Positions 33,601-44,189 of a stretch of 64,000 bases of DNA are shown in pieces. The stretch comes from Microplitis mediator. Lineage: Eukaryota > Arthropoda > Insecta > Hymenoptera > Braconidae. Both the position numbers and the translations under genes were made by a program. The notes under the pieces are model-generated. The model had not been told where the DNA came from, made no database searches, and saw only the letters and a program-made list of their open reading frames with translations. The first letter of the stretch is position 1, and each line of letters opens with the position of its first letter. The stretch covers positions 17,725,331-17,789,330 of the forward strand of contig NC_079970.1 in the NCBI RefSeq assembly GCF_029852145.1, given 5' to 3'.

Positions 33601-34805
33601 CGAAGGTATATATGATGGTCACTTTATATGTTTCAATAAAAGAATGTAGTAACGGGTTTTAAAATTTTCTATAATATATTTTGTCATCCATCACCAATGT
33701 ATGAAATCGTCCATTAAAAAGTTTTTAATTTTTTAACAGCTTTCGAACCGCTAATAATTTACAACGGTCGTTTTATGCTTCCTCTACTTTTTTATTGATT
33801 TTAGCGTTTATTAAGGATGTTGTCATGATTAAATTTTGGGATTAATTTGTTATTTAATATTCGAGTTACTCTAAAAATTTAATTTGATTGAAAAATAAAA
33901 TCCATATTTGTGGCAAATATTTCATATAAATAAGGATCAAACTACTGATTCTTTTACAAGAATTTAACTGTATAATTATTTTTTTGTATCAATCATAAGC
34001 AACCAAATAAATAACAATTAAAGTTCATCGTAAATTTTTTTTTAATTTATCGAATTTTCGCAACAAGCTCCACGGAGAATATTTCGTTGGTTAAAAGATC
34101 GCAAAATTCGGTAAAAATATTATGAGTAAAATTGTTCGTGAAAATTTATGATAGATTTTTTTATAAACTTGACAGTCGATACAATCGATTGAAAAATTTT
34201 TTTTTTTAATATAGTTACTTCAAATATTTGAATAGTCATTTTTACAATACGCAATGATGTGATTAATTCTCTAAATGTGTTCAAAGATACATTATGTAAT
34301 TCATGCCTCATAAAATTTCATATAAATGCACAATCTTTTCTGATTGGTCAAAAGTATGACTAAACAAATCAAATCATTCATTTGTATATTAAACCACTGA
34401 ATTTGAGCGAAATAGGTGAAATATATCCCCACTCAATAATTTAAGCTAATATCTCATCTATCATCTTTCTCTCTTTTGATGTCACTTTGAATTTAACTAT
34501 CTTATTAATGTGATCAAAATCTCTAGACTGCATATGCGCATTTAATTAATCAGCCCACGCATATGTAGATCAATGCAACGTCAGCAGAATTTTATAAACT
34601 TATTTATCTCTAATTTATACCCTTATTATATCTCTCTATTCATTGATTCGACATATATATAACTCCAATAGCAAAGATGACTTTTTTTTTCATTGAGTAT
34701 TTTTAAGTGAATAGTATTAAACAAAGTATCCAATTTTATGAAGCATAAATCTTTTTTAGTAATAATAATAAAGTAAACTATTTTTATAACTCCGACTGTT
34801 CATAC
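33601..34805. other. AT-rich non-coding DNA, no gene recognised
   Basis: No repeat or gene could be supported. The frame at 34120-34311 (minus) has no recognisable domain. Confidence 0.5.
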
Positions 34806-35028
34806 ATTTTGAAAGAATATAAGTCAATGAATCGAATTCATTCAGAAAAGAGTATTCTTTCATCTCCTGGACTCGAACCTACGTACTTCGAGTTGACAAA
34901 GATGCACTTTCATTTACCCTAAGCAGTGCTACCTTGGTGGATCTTAAAGAACCACGCTATCCATCTTACAGCCTGAAGTAAATTAATATTAATATATTTT
35001 GAAAGAATATATTTCAATGAATCGAATT
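34806..35028 (-). mobile_element. Second insert with 33-bp direct repeats and tRNA-like core
   Basis: Direct repeats at 34806-34838 and 34996-35028 (ATTTTGAAAGAATAT then TCAATGAATCGAATT) match at 31 of 33 positions. On the minus strand the insert carries a box B-like GGTTCGAGTCC (34869-34879) and, upstream, a GCACT/AGTGC stem resembling a D-arm. The T-stem is poor. The layout parallels the 33255-33521 insert, though the internal sequences differ. Confidence 0.45.
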
Positions 35029-36090
35029 TTGATTGTAAACATTTATCAGCGTTTTTCTTTGTGCAATCAGTACATAAACAATGGTATACATCTGGTAACA
35101 TCGAGTATAATACCGATTCCACATGATGTATAAGATACTATTATTATACTATCACAATAGATGTGTTTGAAAATATTTTTTCGATACTTAGAATAGAGTA
35201 TTAAATGCTCAAAAATCCAGCAGTGATCACAAATGGTACTTCTACTCTATCTTGACCAAAAAATTTTTATAGTTCAAAATAGCTCAAGAATATTAATGGT
35301 TTATTTACGACGAAAGATAGAACTTCTTTTTATAAATTAACTCTTTTGATAAATTTATGTAAGAAAATATTGCAACGGCCTGAAAAACTTTGATCACAAT
35401 AATTAAAAGGGAAAATAATTATTTTTACAAATTATTAACTCATAAATCTGAAAAATATACTTATTTATCACGATTGCTCAATTTTTATTCATCGACCTGT
35501 CAAGTACCAGAACAAATAGAAAAAAAAAGGAAATCATATTCAAATAAAAAATCCACTGTGACTATTTGTCACTGTAATTTTCCGCGAAATTCAACTCAGA
35601 AATCTTTCATTCTATCCGTCCATGAAGAATTAAGTGCTACCAATGACACCGTATAATCTAGAAATGAATCACTGGATAAAAGTTATATTTCACATAAATC
35701 TAATCTCGTTGATTCAGAAGAATAGAAATTTGCCGATCAAAGATCCAATTGTGTATGTGGTGGAAGTTCAGGTGACTTGGGATAATGACGAATATTTTTT
35801 GACTCGACGTATAATAATATAGGAATCATTTCTATGAAGTATGGGAATAATATTTATATACATTATAGAAATGGACCCCATAATTCATCGGAATCGACGT
35901 TCTGATAATGTATAGATACTAGGATATTGCGGGTACTTTGACCAAATGAAAATCAGCAAATACTAAATCCTCTACTAACAAATTGATTATCATCAGAAAT
36001 TGTGTCGTTTTCCGTGAGATTTTTATTCTGACACTGAAGAGTTATTTGATATAAAGCGAGCTTTTAAAAGATGTATTTTTGAGACAGTGT
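35029..36090. other. Non-coding DNA with weak open frames
   Basis: The frames at 35390-35656 and 35634-35822 (plus) overlap and are less AT-biased than most, but show no domain. A minus frame ending near 34919 is discussed under rejected items. No gene can be supported. Confidence 0.4.
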
Positions 36091-36104
36091 GACTTTTTTA
36101 GGTT

Positions 36105-36400
36105 GAAGGTACATTCGGAAGTGTCCAAACTTTGACTCTAGCTAAATAAACAATATAGCAAAAGCGTGAAAATATTAAAATTCTGAAAGTAAATTAATAT
36201 TTTTTTTATCACTTCACTACAAAAATTGGACACGCTCACAAACTTACGAACAGATATTTGGGTTTGAACTTCAGCATTTCAAATTTTTTCATCAGGAAGT
36301 ACAAAAAACAAAAAAAATTTTTTTTATAAATTTTAATACTCTCACGCCATCGCTATATGTCGTCAAAGCTAAAGCGTTTCCAAATGCACTCTAAACCCTG
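36105..36400. mobile_element. Foldback element, ~300 bp
   Basis: The left arm (GTACATTCGGAAGTGTCCAA, GCGTGAAAATATTAAAAT) is complementary to the right arm (ATTTTAATACTCTCACGCC, CGTTTCCAAATGCACTCTAA) with moderate divergence. A non-matching centre includes AATTGGACACGCTC. No coding potential. Confidence 0.6.
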
Positions 36401-36696
36401 ATTAAGAAAGCTGATTTGAATTTATTTGAACTTAAGTCATTATAATTAATTTCAAATCATCTCTCAGGGGAAAATAAATTGAAAGCGCTCTTTCAATTTG
36501 CTAGCCTACTTAATTTGCAACATTTTGTTGGATGGTTATCAACTTTCTCAGACAAATTACAACAAATTACATGCACATTTCGCATTAATAATAAAACTAT
36601 GATGAACTATCCCAAATATTTACTTCAAAGGTTATTAGCATCCCTGTAACAAAAGTAACGAATCCATTTAATTATTCAGAAAAAAAACCAAAATAA

Positions 36697-37139
36697 TTAA
36701 GGTAGTTGTCGTGCTACCTGTAGTGTGCTATTTCCCACTCTCTTTTGCTATTGTTTGCTCTTTCACTCCATATCGCTGACTCACTCTAGCTCATTTCGAA
36801 ATTAAGAGACAGATACCTTTGAATATTCATAACTTTGTTATTAATCGGTGATAGAGTTATTTTTTTTTGTTCAATTTATAATTGTTTTTCCTACAATCTA
36901 TAGTTTTTTGAGATTTTACCGATAGCTATTTGAAATATACGTCAAAAAGTAACTTTTTCAGTTTAATCCGACCTTCTACATATTAATTATGTGCACTGTT
37001 ATCATCAATAGGTCGCATCACAATTGGTAAAAAATTCTGATTTTTTATAGTTGCGTTCAGGGCATCTAGGTATCTTAATATTATATTTTAATTTTATGAA
37101 ATTTTACAGATGAGGTCTATAGCATGACAACTACCTTAA
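36697..37139. mobile_element. MITE with TTAA/TA flanks (2)
   Basis: TTAA at both edges (36697-36700 and 37136-37139) bounds inverted ends GGTAGTTGTCGTGCTA and complement of TAGCATGACAACTACC, with one mismatch. Because the ends do not start CCC, a TA-target reading with AGGTAGTTGTC ends is equally possible. The frame-free interior includes CTCTTTTGCTATTG and AGACAGATACC. Confidence 0.75.
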
Positions 37140-37215
37140 CATATAAGTCATAATTAAAATCAACTTTTGGCAACTATAGTTCATTAGTCTAGATCTAAAC
37201 CCACATTATAATAGC

Positions 37216-37549
37216 TACCCTCGCAGATTTGAATCACGGTGAAAATACCATGGAAGTGTAAACACCGTGGATTCATCGTAGTTACACGGTGGGTTTGTTC
37301 CATTCCACCACCGGTTATACACAATGTATCCACTGTGATTACGCGGTGTATCCACCGTGATTCCACGGTAGCTTTGTGCTATTTCACCACCGTGGTTCCA
37401 CGGTGTATCCACCGCGTAATCACAGTGGAAACACCGTGTATACACGGTGGTAAAGCACCGTGGAATCACGGTGGATACACCGCGTAACCGCAGTGGTAAA
37501 ATGGAACAAGCCCACCGTGTTTCCACCGTGATTAAAATTTGCGAGGGTA
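37216..37549. mobile_element. TA-flanked foldback packed with CACGGTG/CACCGTG
   Basis: The element at 37218-37547 lies between TA dinucleotides. Ends CCCTCGCAGATTTGAATCAC and (complement of right) CCCTCGCAAATTTTAATCAC. The interior holds well over a dozen CACGGTG/CACCGTG cores in both orientations, spaced about 12-25 bp apart. Overlapping frames on both strands (37184-37682 minus, 37239-37487 plus) are products of this repeat, and I do not call them genes. Confidence 0.85.
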
Positions 37550-38561
37550 TTAAAAAACAATTATAATCATAATCACCATTTTTCTGATAATGTTCTTTCT
37601 TTGTATCAATAATTATTTCGATTTTTCTTACGAAACTAAAATTTTTTCTCAATAAAAAAAAATTTACCGTTGAAAGATACAAATAATAATGTCAAATATA
37701 TTTATTTACGAAGGAATAGTTCAAGTGATGCAAACACAGATTGATTTTTATCTGCGGTTATTGAACAAGAATGTAAATAGATATTACGGTTCGAATAAAC
37801 CTTTGACAACTTTTCATATTCAGTAAATACATACATATCTCTTTATTTATCTTATAAAGATGATAATATGTAACATTATGTTATGTAATATAGTAACTCT
37901 TGATTCATATAAAGAAGTACGTATAGACCGAATAAGCATCAGTAAATGTATAATGAAAAGATTGTAGCGAGGGCAGAAGCTGGTGGCACACGCTTTGCTG
38001 GGACAACATAATTCAATTTGACGTCGATTCAACCCTACTCTCTATTATTACTTTCAAGCTTTTTCCTCACTCTTTATTTTATGTACATATAACTGTCTTT
38101 CTTTTCTTTCCTATCCTTTTCGTTCTTTTATATTCAGCTTCATACTTTTTTTTTTTTTACCACAGCTATACAGCAGATGCAAGATGATACGATAATAAAA
38201 TAAATTAAACATAATTATATTCTCTTGCGTTTATATTCATTTATTGTGCTTTAATTTAATTTGAAACAAATAATTTTAATTTACGATCAATACTTGAATT
38301 TTTTTTCTACGGAAATTTGCACACAGAAAAAATAAAATCTCGACTAAAGGAAATATTCTTGATTCAAAAATTTTTATTTTAAAACTTCAATTTTCGGGTA
38401 AAGAAGAAATCTACTCTGGCCAAGACGAATTCTCTTGACTCACGAAAATGTTGACTTGGTTCCCCAAAGCGTTTGTCTTCCAAAATATTTTCTTGACTCA
38501 AGTCATATTTTAAATTTAATAGCTGCCGCGCTTATTTCAACTAATTTTTTCCAAAAAACTA
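37550..38561. other. AT-rich non-coding DNA
   Basis: Around 38320-38500 TTCTTGA-TCA units repeat (38357, 38431, 38492), beginning near CACACAGAAAAAATAAAATC, which suggests a decayed MITE. No gene recognised. Confidence 0.45.
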
Positions 38562-38838
38562 TTTTGTACAAAATTGACCGACAAATTTTTCAACGTCATT
38601 TCGCATCTAAATAGAAGTGAAGAAAAGTTTTCTTCACGATTTTCTTGAATAAACAAATTGATCGTTATGTTGAGTGATATAATTTCCAGTTAACTTACAA
38701 TTACAAGTGCTAGCACACTTACTATTGTCTAGGAACTTATTTTATAAGAAATCGGCCGAAAAGTTAGCCAAATCATTTTTGACGTCAACTGTCAGTCAAT
38801 TTTTCGTGATCTGAGTGAACATAAAAATGACGGTCATT
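38562..38838 (-). repeat. Family K repeat, copy 2, with empty insertion site
   Basis: Reverse complement of the two flanks of the 2228-2834 MITE: TTTCGCATCTAAATAGAAG (38603) and GACGTCAACTGTCAGTCAAT (38779) match 2886-2910 and 2085-2145. The joining point reads GAGTGA-TA-TAATTT at 38678-38679, where copy 1 has AGTGATA, the MITE and TACGACTT. Confidence 0.7.
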
Positions 38839-41266
38839 TTCTATCTCTACTTGGCACATGTGCACTCATTATTTGAACGATTATCCTGATTCAGTTCGAA
38901 AATGTGCTAAATCGGTCTCTTAGTTTAGAAATGATCATGTGAAATTTCAAAAATAACGAATTATGTTACTCCCATAACTTTTTGTTCAAGCAAACGTTCA
39001 ACGGACACTGTTAAAATATCAAAAGTAAAAAAAAAGCTATATTTCACTTTTTGTTTTGCAATAAATGTTCAATTTAATGAAGGTTCATAATTACTTAATC
39101 AGGTTTTGTGCACAAAGTGCACTCAGAGAAAAAAGATCTCTAACATGTTATAGTAAAAACGCCATAATATTATTTTTTAAAGTTTTTGATGGATATAATT
39201 ACGAAATTTTATACCCTTATTGTTTGGATGACTATCTTGATGAAGTTGAAAAATTACACAAATCGGTTGAACATTTGAGAATTGACGGCAATTTGAAATT
39301 ATCAAGCTAACGAAAAACATTACACTGAGAAAAAAAGTGTGCTGTGAACTAGATTCGGTTCTCATCAGCCGCTGTTGGCTTAACGACGCTAAATTTTGAG
39401 TGAAAGACGTCTCGTTTGAGCGAATTGGCGGTAATTGGCAGGACATATTTTTTTTCTCAGTATACTTATATGGCTTCTTTCTCAAATAACTTCTGAATAG
39501 AAAGACCTTGCTCATTTTTGTCAAAAGTAACTTTATTCTAATGAAGTAAGCTTCAATTTTCTACTTTAATGTTTTGTTTAATAATCATTTTTATTAACTT
39601 TATTGGGATTTCTGATTATTTTAGTGAAAAACCTACTTACATTCCCACCGCCGGATAGCAAAACTAATTTTTTTTATAACAAAATTGATAAAAATATAAA
39701 AACTTTTTATTTTTGTAAGCAAATTAAAAAAAAAATTTAATGCATGATTGAAGTCTCAAGGATGATTTCAGCGAGCAAATATCGTTTTTCTTCATGTTTT
39801 TACACTATACTAGAGCTGTAGTATTACAGAGATGTTTAATAGCCCATAAAGTAGTGGATAATCGAAACACGCGAGGGTCTATGCGTATAAGGTCTATAAA
39901 AAGCGCTTACACATTTATTTTAAAGCCAATGCTAAATAATATTAACGCACGATATTGTTAAATAAATAGTGTTGTGTGAACAGAGAGAAAAATGTCGGGG
40001 ATGTTGTATGTTGGTAATTTGACACAGCGAACAAGATAAGATCACAGTGGGTCTTTTTATTTTTTGTCTCATATTAATATTATTATTATAATACTTACTA
40101 TACACTAGCACCCTTTTCAATTTTAACTTCTGCTAACGCCTAGTTCATTTTATCTCCGTCACTCCCTTTTGCTCTTTGATTTTTCTCTTTTCTACGTAGT
40201 CCTTAGCTAGAAGTACTGCCTACTCTGTAATCTCGTAAATCCAATTGCAACTAAGTGTTTGAAAGTGACGTGTTCGATGTTATAACCAAATCGTGATGAA
40301 CGATCGCTTGAATAAATGGCGCTTAACTTTTTATCAGCTAGATCACTGTCCAGATTTACTATGTAAGAGGATTATTATACAGTCGTATATTTTTTTTATT
40401 ATGTAGGACACAAATGTTAGATATTTAGGGACCATAAGAACCAATTATATTTATTAAATATCAATTATTCATGTATACAACATAATTTTTGTTATTTTTT
40501 TGAAAGATTTGTCATTAGCTTTCCGTTACACGCGCTTTCTCTAGTGTCTCACTCTTATTCACGCCAACTCTATTAGGTTGAGTAGTGTTGTGCGAAAAAT
40601 CCCCGTATAGTGCGTGTAACGAAGGGTTAGAGTGTAAGACCTTTGGTAAATCTGCGAAAGTAGGATTTTATTTTTTAAAAAAAATTTCCTTGGATATTTT
40701 GGGTCATTTTTTTTTCAACGGCTTAGTTAATCCAATTTGATGAAAAATTTGTTGCAACATATCAATTTTTGACTTAGTTACTAAAACAGTAAAAGCTGGA
40801 AAAAATTTGCCGTAAAGTAAATTTGAAACCCTGACGAAGCATTTTTTAGTTATTAAATTCACTTCATTTTCCCTAAAAGCTTATTTCGCTGGCTTTTATT
40901 AATATTTTTTTGTTTATTACTTTTTTTTTATTATTAGATTTTTTTTGTAGAACTGTTTCCATTTTAGAAAACACTACATCAGAAAAAGTTACTTTATACT
41001 GAAATTATTAAAACTCAGTAAATGGAAAATGTACAAAGCTCACTTGCTGCTGCATTATCGTGCAGCTAAAAGTTTTATCTTTGAAATGCAGCTTAACAAA
41101 ATTTAACTGTGACTCTTTCCTAATACAATGAAAAGTAGAGCGGCAACGTTAAAAAAATTAAGGATTTTTTTTTTTATACCTTTTTTTTCTTCTAAAACTC
41201 TGTCGGACGATACTTGACGCTGACATACTCAAGAGACCTGAAAGTGGTGGAGGTTCAAAATTATTT
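38839..41266. other. AT-rich non-coding DNA, no gene recognised
   Basis: Holds a small MITE (listed separately) and a short inverted repeat at 40524-40621 (CGTTACACGCGCT/AGTGCGTGTAACG). The frame at 39065-39310 (plus) has no recognisable domain. No gene supported. Confidence 0.5.
39321..39464. mobile_element. Small TA-flanked MITE, 140 bp
   Basis: CACTGAGAAAAAAAGTGTGC at the left and the complement TACTGAGAAAAAAAATATGT at the right, with TA on both sides. The inverted identity covers about 15 bp. The interior is single-copy in this window. Confidence 0.6.
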
Positions 41267-41394
41267 CAACTTCCCGCTACATAAATAGATGATTTTCGAA
41301 CATCGAGTATTCATCAGATGTCGACGTTTGGAGGTTCTAGAAAGTTATTCTGACCATTTTCAGAATGATTCTGAGTGTCTGCATGTGTGTGTGT

Positions 41395-41723
41395 TAGGGT
41401 GATTCATTTCCGCGAAAGTTTTTTTTTTTTTTGAGTGCTCAAGCAAAATCTCAATCTACATCGAAAAAAAAAAATTCTCACCAAATATGAGCTCTTAATT
41501 CCAACGCTAAGTACTTGCTATTTGATTTTAAAGATTTCCCATTTAAAATACACGTAAATTAAATTACTTTTTTTTTAACTTTCTAATACTCAGCTGCGTT
41601 TCATGATATCAAGGCGGTTTTGGTCGCAAATTATAGGGCATTTGGTGTTCTTCAAAAGTGCCCATAGTTAATTAGTTGTAATTCCAGCTGTTTCACTTGT
41701 GTCCGTTGCGGAACTCATATTTC

Positions 41724-41726
<3 letters not shown>
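41395..41726. mobile_element. Insertion inside family A copy 7
   Basis: A ~330 bp segment from TAGGGTGATTCATTTCCGCG to GCGGAACTCATATTTCCTA, absent from other family A copies. The edges are weakly inverted (TAGG, then ATTCATTTCCGC against complement ATGAGTTCCGC). GTGTGT sequence lies on both sides, so it inserted into, or duplicated, the GT tract of the family A copy. Confidence 0.55.

Positions 41727-41776
<50 letters not shown>
41727..41776 (+). repeat. (GT)n microsatellite
   Basis: About 50 bp of pure TG dinucleotide repeat inside the split family A copy, expanded from the shorter GTGTGT tracts seen in other copies. Confidence 0.95.
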
Positions 41777-42170
41777 TATAACTTTTTAACTAATGAACCG
41801 ATTTGGATGGTTAAGGCGGCAATCGAAAGAGCTTGTTAGCCATCAACTTTTCTGAAATTTTCAGATCATTCGATGACATAGACTCTGAAATAATTAAGAA
41901 ATACGAAAATGAAATATATTTTTTTTTTCCCTATTAAGTTCGTCAATCAGCTTTAGAATTCAATAAAATGCATCGACTGCCACAAGATCCATCTCAATCG
42001 GTTAATACGTTCGAGAGATATCGTTGGAGAAAGAAATGATAAGAAACGTATTTTTTAGAATATCTTCGAAAAAATTGGATGGATCGATTTTAAATTCTAA
42101 TCCAATCTAAAACTCACTAAACCGCACCGATTGCCGCAAGAACAATCTTAATTGGTGCATTTTAGATTTC

Positions 42171-42748
42171 CCAACATTTGTTTTTTTACTGAAGTAATAA
42201 TTGGAGTATATTATATCAATTAACTGTATGAAAGTAACACCAAAATAAAATAATAATTAAGCTAAATTAATGAAATATTAGCCTACCAAATAAAAAAAAA
42301 ATTGTTTCAACAGTTGATAAATATTTACTGTAAAAAATATATATCGATATAAACAAATCAACCCAAACTCCATAAATTATGGTTATTGTAAAGATGTAAA
42401 AAATCTTATAATTCTTTATCTAGTAACTTCTATCGAGTTACTTCATTTGAAAGCAGTATCTAAGCGATATTTAAGCATGTAATAATACTAATAGACTTTA
42501 TCATGATAATCAAGTAAACATAAACTCCGAACTTGTCTATTTAATGAAAATTGTTTAAATCTAATTCTTCTTTACTATATAAGGAGTTAGGTACACATTG
42601 GCATCCACAATAATGTAAAATAATTCTGGTTTACTATAAAGATCTCGATCGTTACACTTTTCGCTGAGAATAATTTAACTAACTAGAGATCATTTCTCTA
42701 CCACAGTTTTGAAACAGGTCAGTCTCAGTCATCTGAATATTGTGAATG
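42171..42748. other. AT-rich non-coding DNA
   Basis: No gene, RNA or clear element recognised. Confidence 0.5.
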
Positions 42749-42893
42749 ATGGAAGGGGAAATCACCAATGCTAGGCAACAGCGGCAAGAGTAGTTCGGTG
42801 CTCGCCGCGAGATCGCGCTCAGCTGCATGCGTTGTCCTTGGTCAGAAACATATCTCAGAAATATTATATTCCAAAGCTAAATACTTTTTGTAG
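42749..42893 (+). repeat. GC-rich dispersed repeat, copy 2
   Basis: Same orientation as 24686-24825, sharing CACCA, GCTCGCCGCGAGATCGCG and CAGAAACAT-TCAGAA blocks in order. Between the blocks the two copies differ considerably. A stop codon interrupts the frame that is open in copy 1. Confidence 0.65.
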
Positions 42894-43759
42894 CATTATA
42901 ATTTTATTTAGTATAAGAGTGTTACGTACACCTATCTGGTATACATAATCATACCTTAGGGGACACCACAACATTGTTGATGTTTAAACAACATTGAAAT
43001 TTCAATGTCCCGATAATTGTTAATCATTCTTACTTTGAATTCGATACTTTAACACATTTAATAAATTAATTACATTATTATTATAATTACTATCATTTTC
43101 TGTCGATCTATCGTTTTCGATATATAATTAGAGTAATTGAATATAAACTTCGTGAATCACGTTGAGAAAGCAGTCAAGTCTTTATTAATGTATTAGTGTA
43201 ATAATGTATTCATAATTTTTCGTTTCTATTCTTAATATTTGGTCTCTCGGTTTCAATTTGAAAATCTATTATGACTATTTTTGATATTTTTAGTAATTTT
43301 TGCACCTTACATTTGACAATATATATTTATTTAACTATTTATTATATAATATGTATGGATTAAATACATTATAATAAATACTCTAAATTATTCTGTTATG
43401 TAGAATCACTCACAAAAAAAATCCTTCATCCCCCTTGTACATTTTTAGGTTAGTTGGCTCCATGGTGTTAATGATGATCGAAAATTCGATTTTATAGTTA
43501 TTTGTTTACAAATTTTAATGTCTCCCAAGAAATGGCCATTAAACTTGAAAATTAAAATCTATTGGCTTGTACAAATTTTTTGAAAACTGAATCAATTTAA
43601 ATTTTATTAGACCGTTTTCTACACTTAAAAATGCTGAAGGGTATCAAATGAAAGAAATTTTGTCAAATAAAATAAATGTTTTGTAATAAATGGAATAAAA
43701 TGACTACTGAAGAAATTCCTTCATTAATTGTTTATAGAAATAATAATCAGACAAAAATT
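42894..43759. other. AT-rich non-coding DNA, no gene recognised
   Basis: Nothing supportable. A GTTGTTTAAACAACATTG-like palindromic patch lies near 42974-42996. Confidence 0.5.
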
Positions 43760-44177
43760 TCGTCTGTAAAAAGTGCGTTAAGTATACATTTATCAGAGTG
43801 AAAATTTTTGAAATCAAAATATTCACCAAGTACCTAAGCGGCACATAAAAATGGACAATTTCTGTTCAATTTAAGTCATTTATTGATATTTGTTGATTTC
43901 TTATTTAATAAAATTGGATGAAAAGTTAAAATTTTTTTCTAGTGCTTAGGTATAATGTTTATATAATAAATAACAAATTTAATTTAATGATCATATAGAT
44001 AAACTCAGCGAATCAGTAACAGCTTAAATAAGTCATAAATGAACATAATTCTGGCTTGCCAAGTAATTTGTGTAATTTTTAAATTAAATTTTTTTTTATA
44101 TTATTTAAAAATAATACCTAAGCGTCAGAAAAAAATTTAACATTTTATTGCATACTTGGCGCACTTTTTTACAGATG
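43760..44177. mobile_element. Foldback-ended element, ~420 bp
   Basis: CTGTAAAAAGTGCGTTAAGT at the left (43764) and the complement CTGTAAAAAAGTGCGCCAAG at the right. ACCTAAGCG occurs at 43831 and 44117 and inverted as GCTTAGGT at 43945. No coding potential. Confidence 0.6.
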
Positions 44178-44189
44178 AGATCTGTTTTC

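Larger units (their letters stand above)
41267..42170 (+). repeat. Family A copy 7, diverged and split by an insertion
   Basis: Begins CAACTTCCCGCTACATAAAT (41268) and continues after the insertion with AACTAATGAACCGATTTGGATGG-like sequence and AATCGGTTAATACGTTCGAG (41995). The CAGGGTCAACCGATAGAC end is missing. The most diverged of the long copies. Confidence 0.75.

Noticed and set aside
34919..35122. Minus-strand peptide with MLPDVYHCLCTDCTKKNADK, which recalls the LPD and C-x2-C motif of insect chemosensory proteins
   Set aside because: Only ~20 residues fit. The expected upstream cysteine motif and downstream helices are absent, and the frame runs into the direct repeat at 34996-35028. 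Chance resemblance is more likely.
37184..37682. 155-residue minus frame and an 82-residue plus frame across 37184-37682
   Set aside because: Both are read-throughs of the CACGGTG-rich foldback. The Cys/Trp/Thr pattern mirrors the DNA motif, not a protein family.
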